Assembly (NCBI GenBank): GCA_029262995.1
Contig: JAJCYH010000004.1
Span: 62,001-126,000 of the forward strand
Source of the DNA: Saprospiraceae bacterium
Lineage (GTDB): Bacteria; Bacteroidota; Bacteroidia; Chitinophagales; Saprospiraceae
DNA: 64,000 nucleotides
Direction: 5' to 3'
Below the pieces are notes generated by a model. That model was not told the DNA's origin. It searched no databases and worked only from the letters and a program-made list of their open reading frames with translations. This document shows positions 61,858-64,000 of this stretch, piece after piece. Within the stretch, counting starts at the first letter, position 1. Every line of letters starts with the position of its first letter. The position numbers and the translations under genes are program-made.

Positions 61858-62216
61858 TAGACATAGACCAGTTCAAGGTATTCGGCATTGCTTTCCCATT
61901 CCAGACCATCACATAAGGTATTTCCGCTGATGCCACCTAGGGTACAAATAAGATTGCAATTTGCATCATAAATATAATTTTGGCCAATGTTGACCAATTT
62001 CCCTAAAATCATTTCTGTTTTACAAGAGCCTTCATTGAAACAAAAAACGTCTTGTCCAGCAAATGACCACACGGTTAGATCTCCTGAGCCTAGACAAGCG
62101 AATTGTGCAAAAACTGGAATTTCTTCATCGATGCAAACAGGTATTTGTATCGGATCATCTGTTTTACAAGCAAATAAGCCTATACTGAACAAGATTATTA
62201 GAGATAGATATTTCAT
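61854..62216 (-). CDS. Small putative lipoprotein, function unknown
   Basis: The 120-residue product (start MKYLSLIILFSIGLFACKTD; the frame is open to 62264) has a lipoprotein signal with Cys17 as the likely lipidation site. The mature part contains several Cys (PVCIDE, FACLGSG, VFCFNEGSCKTE, NCNLICTLGG, NTLCDGL), suggesting disulfide bonds. No family was recognised. Confidence 0.65.
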   Translation of the reverse strand: MKYLSLIILFSIGLFACKTDDPIQIPVCIDEEIPVFAQFACLGSGDLTVWSFAGQDVFCFNEGSCKTEMILGKLVNIGQNYIYDANCNLICTLGGISGNTLCDGLEWESNAEYLELVYVY

Positions 62217-62301
62217 AATTATAATTTTATTTAGAAACTTAAAGAGCTTTGACAAGCAAGTCAAATAATTAAGAATATTTTAATATTGAAAGCTTCATTT
62301 T

Positions 62302-62760
62302 TTAGTTCAATTTAAGGGTAACTGAAGTGTGGTCATTAATTATTTTCCAATTGCCATTGATATTTTTCCAAATTAACGAGAAATAGCCAGAAGGTTGATC
62401 AAACTCTCGCATTAAGGTATATTTTCCAAGTACAAGATAGTGTAACTCACCTAGAGCAGTTGTCTGATTGATTTCAAAACTTAGTTTGCCCATCGCCTCA
62501 AGATCAGGATAAGCGTTTTTATAGTTTTTCAACACCTTGTGCCAACCGTAAGTAATTCCATTCCTGCCCATGAAGGAAATGGAATCGGTTTTTGCATAGG
62601 CACTCATAAATGCTTCAAGGTCGCCAGCGTTCCAAGCATCTTGTTGGGACATTAATATTTTTTTGATTGCATTTTCATGCAAATGCTGACTGTTTTGTGC
62701 ATTATTTGTAATCGGGAAAAGCAATAATAAGAGGAAGTAGATCAGAGATTTTGGTTTCAT
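62302..62760 (-). CDS. Secreted NTF2-like (SnoaL/DUF4440 type) protein
   Basis: The 152-residue protein has a signal peptide (MKPKSLIYFLLLLLFPITNN) and an NTF2-like fold: IKKILMSQQDAWNAGDLEAF, MSAYAKTDSISFMGRNGITY, and a C-terminal GNWKIINDHTSV. Such domains serve as enzymes or binding modules, and the function here is unknown. It is monocistronic, 37 nt downstream of no clear partner on the same strand. Confidence 0.8.
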   Translation of the reverse strand: MKPKSLIYFLLLLLFPITNNAQNSQHLHENAIKKILMSQQDAWNAGDLEAFMSAYAKTDSISFMGRNGITYGWHKVLKNYKNAYPDLEAMGKLSFEINQTTALGELHYLVLGKYTLMREFDQPSGYFSLIWKNINGNWKIINDHTSVTLKLN

Positions 62761-62944
62761 GTCAATAGTATGTAATAAGTAATTTGTGTAAGATTAATAT
62801 GTAATTATTTCTTGGTTAAGTGTTTGATTTTATTTTGAAAAAAATCAATTGGAAATGAACTAAAAGCGATACTTATTCGTTCATATTGTTTGTGAAGGAG
62901 ATAATGCTCGCTCATATCATTTATTATTCCAGCAATTTACCGAA

Positions 62945-62952
62945 TAAGTTTG
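62945..62952 (+). promoter_or_regulatory. Candidate -7 promoter element for the 76-residue protein
   Basis: TAAGTTTG matches TAnnTTTG and lies 59 nt upstream of the ATG at 63012. No good -33 element was found, so the call is tentative. Confidence 0.3.
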
Positions 62953-63011
62953 ATTCGCGATCTTCGAATATAGAAGCTCTTCTCCTTTTATTGTTAATAA
63001 AATGATTAAAC

Positions 63012-63242
63012 ATGGCAAGACCACGTACAAAGAAATTTGAGTTTGGAAAGGGAATTTACTATTTCAATGTTAAAAAAGGCTACAACAACAACATTACCAT
63101 TAAAAGAGTTGATAAGAAAAAAGCGATTGATGCCTATAAGTCTTATTTGAAGACACAACCAGAAAATTGTGATTGGTTAGGGAAATGGGACGGAAAGAAG
63201 TTTATAGAAGATAACTTCGAAAAAGCTTCTACAACTGTTTAG
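63012..63242 (+). CDS. Small conserved basic protein, function unknown
   Basis: The 76-residue protein begins MARPRTKKFEFGKGIYYFNV and is rich in Lys, with a central helix (KKAIDAYKSYLKTQ) and CDWLGKWDGKKF. It resembles a small family seen in Bacteroidota. Its charge is compatible with nucleic-acid binding, but no function is known to me. A strong terminator follows 24 nt after the stop. Confidence 0.75.
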   Translation: MARPRTKKFEFGKGIYYFNVKKGYNNNITIKRVDKKKAIDAYKSYLKTQPENCDWLGKWDGKKFIEDNFEKASTTV

Positions 63243-63266
63243 AAGAAATAGAATATAGATTTATAT

Positions 63267-63293
63267 AGCCGCTTTGAAAAAAGCGGCTTTTTT
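63267..63293 (+). terminator. Rho-independent terminator
   Basis: A perfect 9-bp stem, AGCCGCTTT with AAAGCGGCT, has a GAAA tetraloop and is followed by a run of T. It ends the small basic protein gene and separates it from glpX. Confidence 0.92.
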
Positions 63294-63321
63294 ATTGTCA
63301 TTAGAAACTTGACTATAAGAT

Positions 63322-63349
63322 TTTGAAAGCAATAAAATTCTTACATTTG
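63322..63349 (+). promoter_or_regulatory. Candidate promoter of glpX
   Basis: TTTG at 63322-63325 and TACATTTG at 63342-63349 resemble the -33 and -7 elements of Bacteroidota. The spacing (16 nt) is slightly short. The predicted start lies about 24 nt before the ATG at 63380. Confidence 0.5.
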
Positions 63350-63379
63350 CGCAAACCAATAATAACTTAAAATATCACT

Positions 63380-64000
63380 ATGAATAGGAATCTAGCTCTA
63401 GAATTTGTTCGAGTAACGGAACTTGCCGCAATTGAATCTGCAAGATGGATGGGAAGGGGAGATGAAAAAGCTGCAGATCAGGCAGCGGTAGATGCTATGA
63501 GGAAAATGTTAGACACTGTTGTCTGTGATGCTACAGTTGTCATTGGAGAAGGAGAGAGAGATGAGGCACCCATGTTATATATTGGAGAAAAAGTAGGTTC
63601 GGGAGATGGACCAGAGTTGGAGATTGCCCTTGACCCTTTAGAAGGAACAACGATTTGTGCTAATGGAGGATACAATGCTATATCCGTTATGGCCATTGGT
63701 AAAAAGGACCATCTTTTGCATGCACCAGATATTTATATGAGAAAGATTGCTGTTGGTCCAGATGGAGTTGGCGCAATAGATATTAATGATACGCCAACGA
63801 ATAATCTTAAAAGATTGGCCCAAAGAAAATCTTGTTCGATATCAGATTTGACAGTTATTATATTGGATAGACCAAGACATGCGGATTTGATAAAAGAAGT
63901 TAGAGGTACAGGAGCCAGAATATCACTTATAGGTGATGGAGACGTTTCGGCTGCAATTGCTACAGCATTACCTGATACTGGTATTGATATGTTGTTGGGA
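63380..64000 (+). CDS. glpX: Class II fructose-1,6-bisphosphatase GlpX, C-terminus cut by window edge
   Basis: GlpX dephosphorylates fructose-1,6-bisphosphate in gluconeogenesis. The visible 207 residues begin MNRNLALEFVRVTELAAIES and include ARWMGRGDEKAADQAAVDAM, the metal-binding VVIGEGERDEAPMLYIGE, ALDPLEGTTICANG with its active-site Asp, and LIGDGDVSAAIATALP. The family length is about 320-330, so about 120 residues lie beyond base 64000. Confidence 0.95.
   Translation, partial: MNRNLALEFVRVTELAAIESARWMGRGDEKAADQAAVDAMRKMLDTVVCDATVVIGEGERDEAPMLYIGEKVGSGDGPELEIALDPLEGTTICANGGYNAISVMAIGKKDHLLHAPDIYMRKIAVGPDGVGAIDINDTPTNNLKRLAQRKSCSISDLTVIILDRPRHADLIKEVRGTGARISLIGDGDVSAAIATALPDTGIDMLLG

Overview
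The window is an AT-rich, gene-dense chromosome segment from a member of the Bacteroidota, most likely a marine or freshwater Saprospiria-like or related lineage. The placement is inferred from a type IX secretion sorting domain at the C-terminus of the beta-helix protein at 35111-36679, from TAnnTTTG-type -7 promoter elements, from alternative GTG/TTG starts with weak ribosome sites, and from the miaB - sigma-54 activator - lptE - TPR - secG - groES - groEL order. No rRNA or tRNA was seen. The only stable RNA recognised is tmRNA.

Layout. 1-5650 (minus): the chaperonin/secG/lptE/miaB cluster, with groEL cut by the window edge. 5853-11412: housekeeping and envelope genes (TPR protein, outer-membrane protein, murB, rhodanese, M50-like protease, purC, DUF2237 lipoprotein). 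11557-26349 (plus): a tightly packed 15-kb operon for multihaem electron transfer. It encodes a membrane cytochrome b, an Fe-S/flavin oxidoreductase, a 23-haem and a 70-haem c-type cytochrome, an outer-membrane beta-barrel, an NrfJ-like lipoprotein and a fused ResB/CcsA haem-ligation protein. 26346-27560 (minus): a lysine/alanine-dehydrogenase-like enzyme. 27792-28180: tmRNA. 28181-30910: an accessory patch with REP-like repeats around a split HipA system (hipB-hipS-hipT) that is preceded by a regularly spaced array of operator-like palindromes. 30914-32386: an M43 metalloprotease gene broken by one in-frame TGA. 32463-49798: central metabolism and transport (PEP carboxylase, T9SS beta-helix protein, Tex, TrkA/TrkH, FeoA/FeoB, acyl-CoA dehydrogenase, acyltransferase, MBL hydrolase, a molybdopterin oxidoreductase). 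49951-54356: alanine dehydrogenase and the histidine-degradation genes hutI and hutU. 54359-59829: a TRAP transporter of the keto-acid/lactate type, a BASS-family symporter and an acyltransferase. 60126-64000: a sterol-desaturase-like enzyme, a pseudouridine synthase, small secreted proteins and the start of glpX.

The most striking system is the cytochrome operon. Its gene content suggests an electron route from a soluble reductant through the inner membrane (cytochrome b plus Fe-S/flavin protein), across the periplasm (two multihaem cytochromes) and possibly through an outer-membrane barrel, with its own haem-attachment machinery. The 70-haem cytochrome is built from exact 666-bp (nine-haem) units that expand by 225-bp (three-haem) modules. 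Whether it supports extracellular electron transfer, respiration of a soluble acceptor, or electron storage cannot be decided from the sequence. The second system of note is the HipBST-type toxin-antitoxin module with five operator-like boxes spaced about 40 bp apart.
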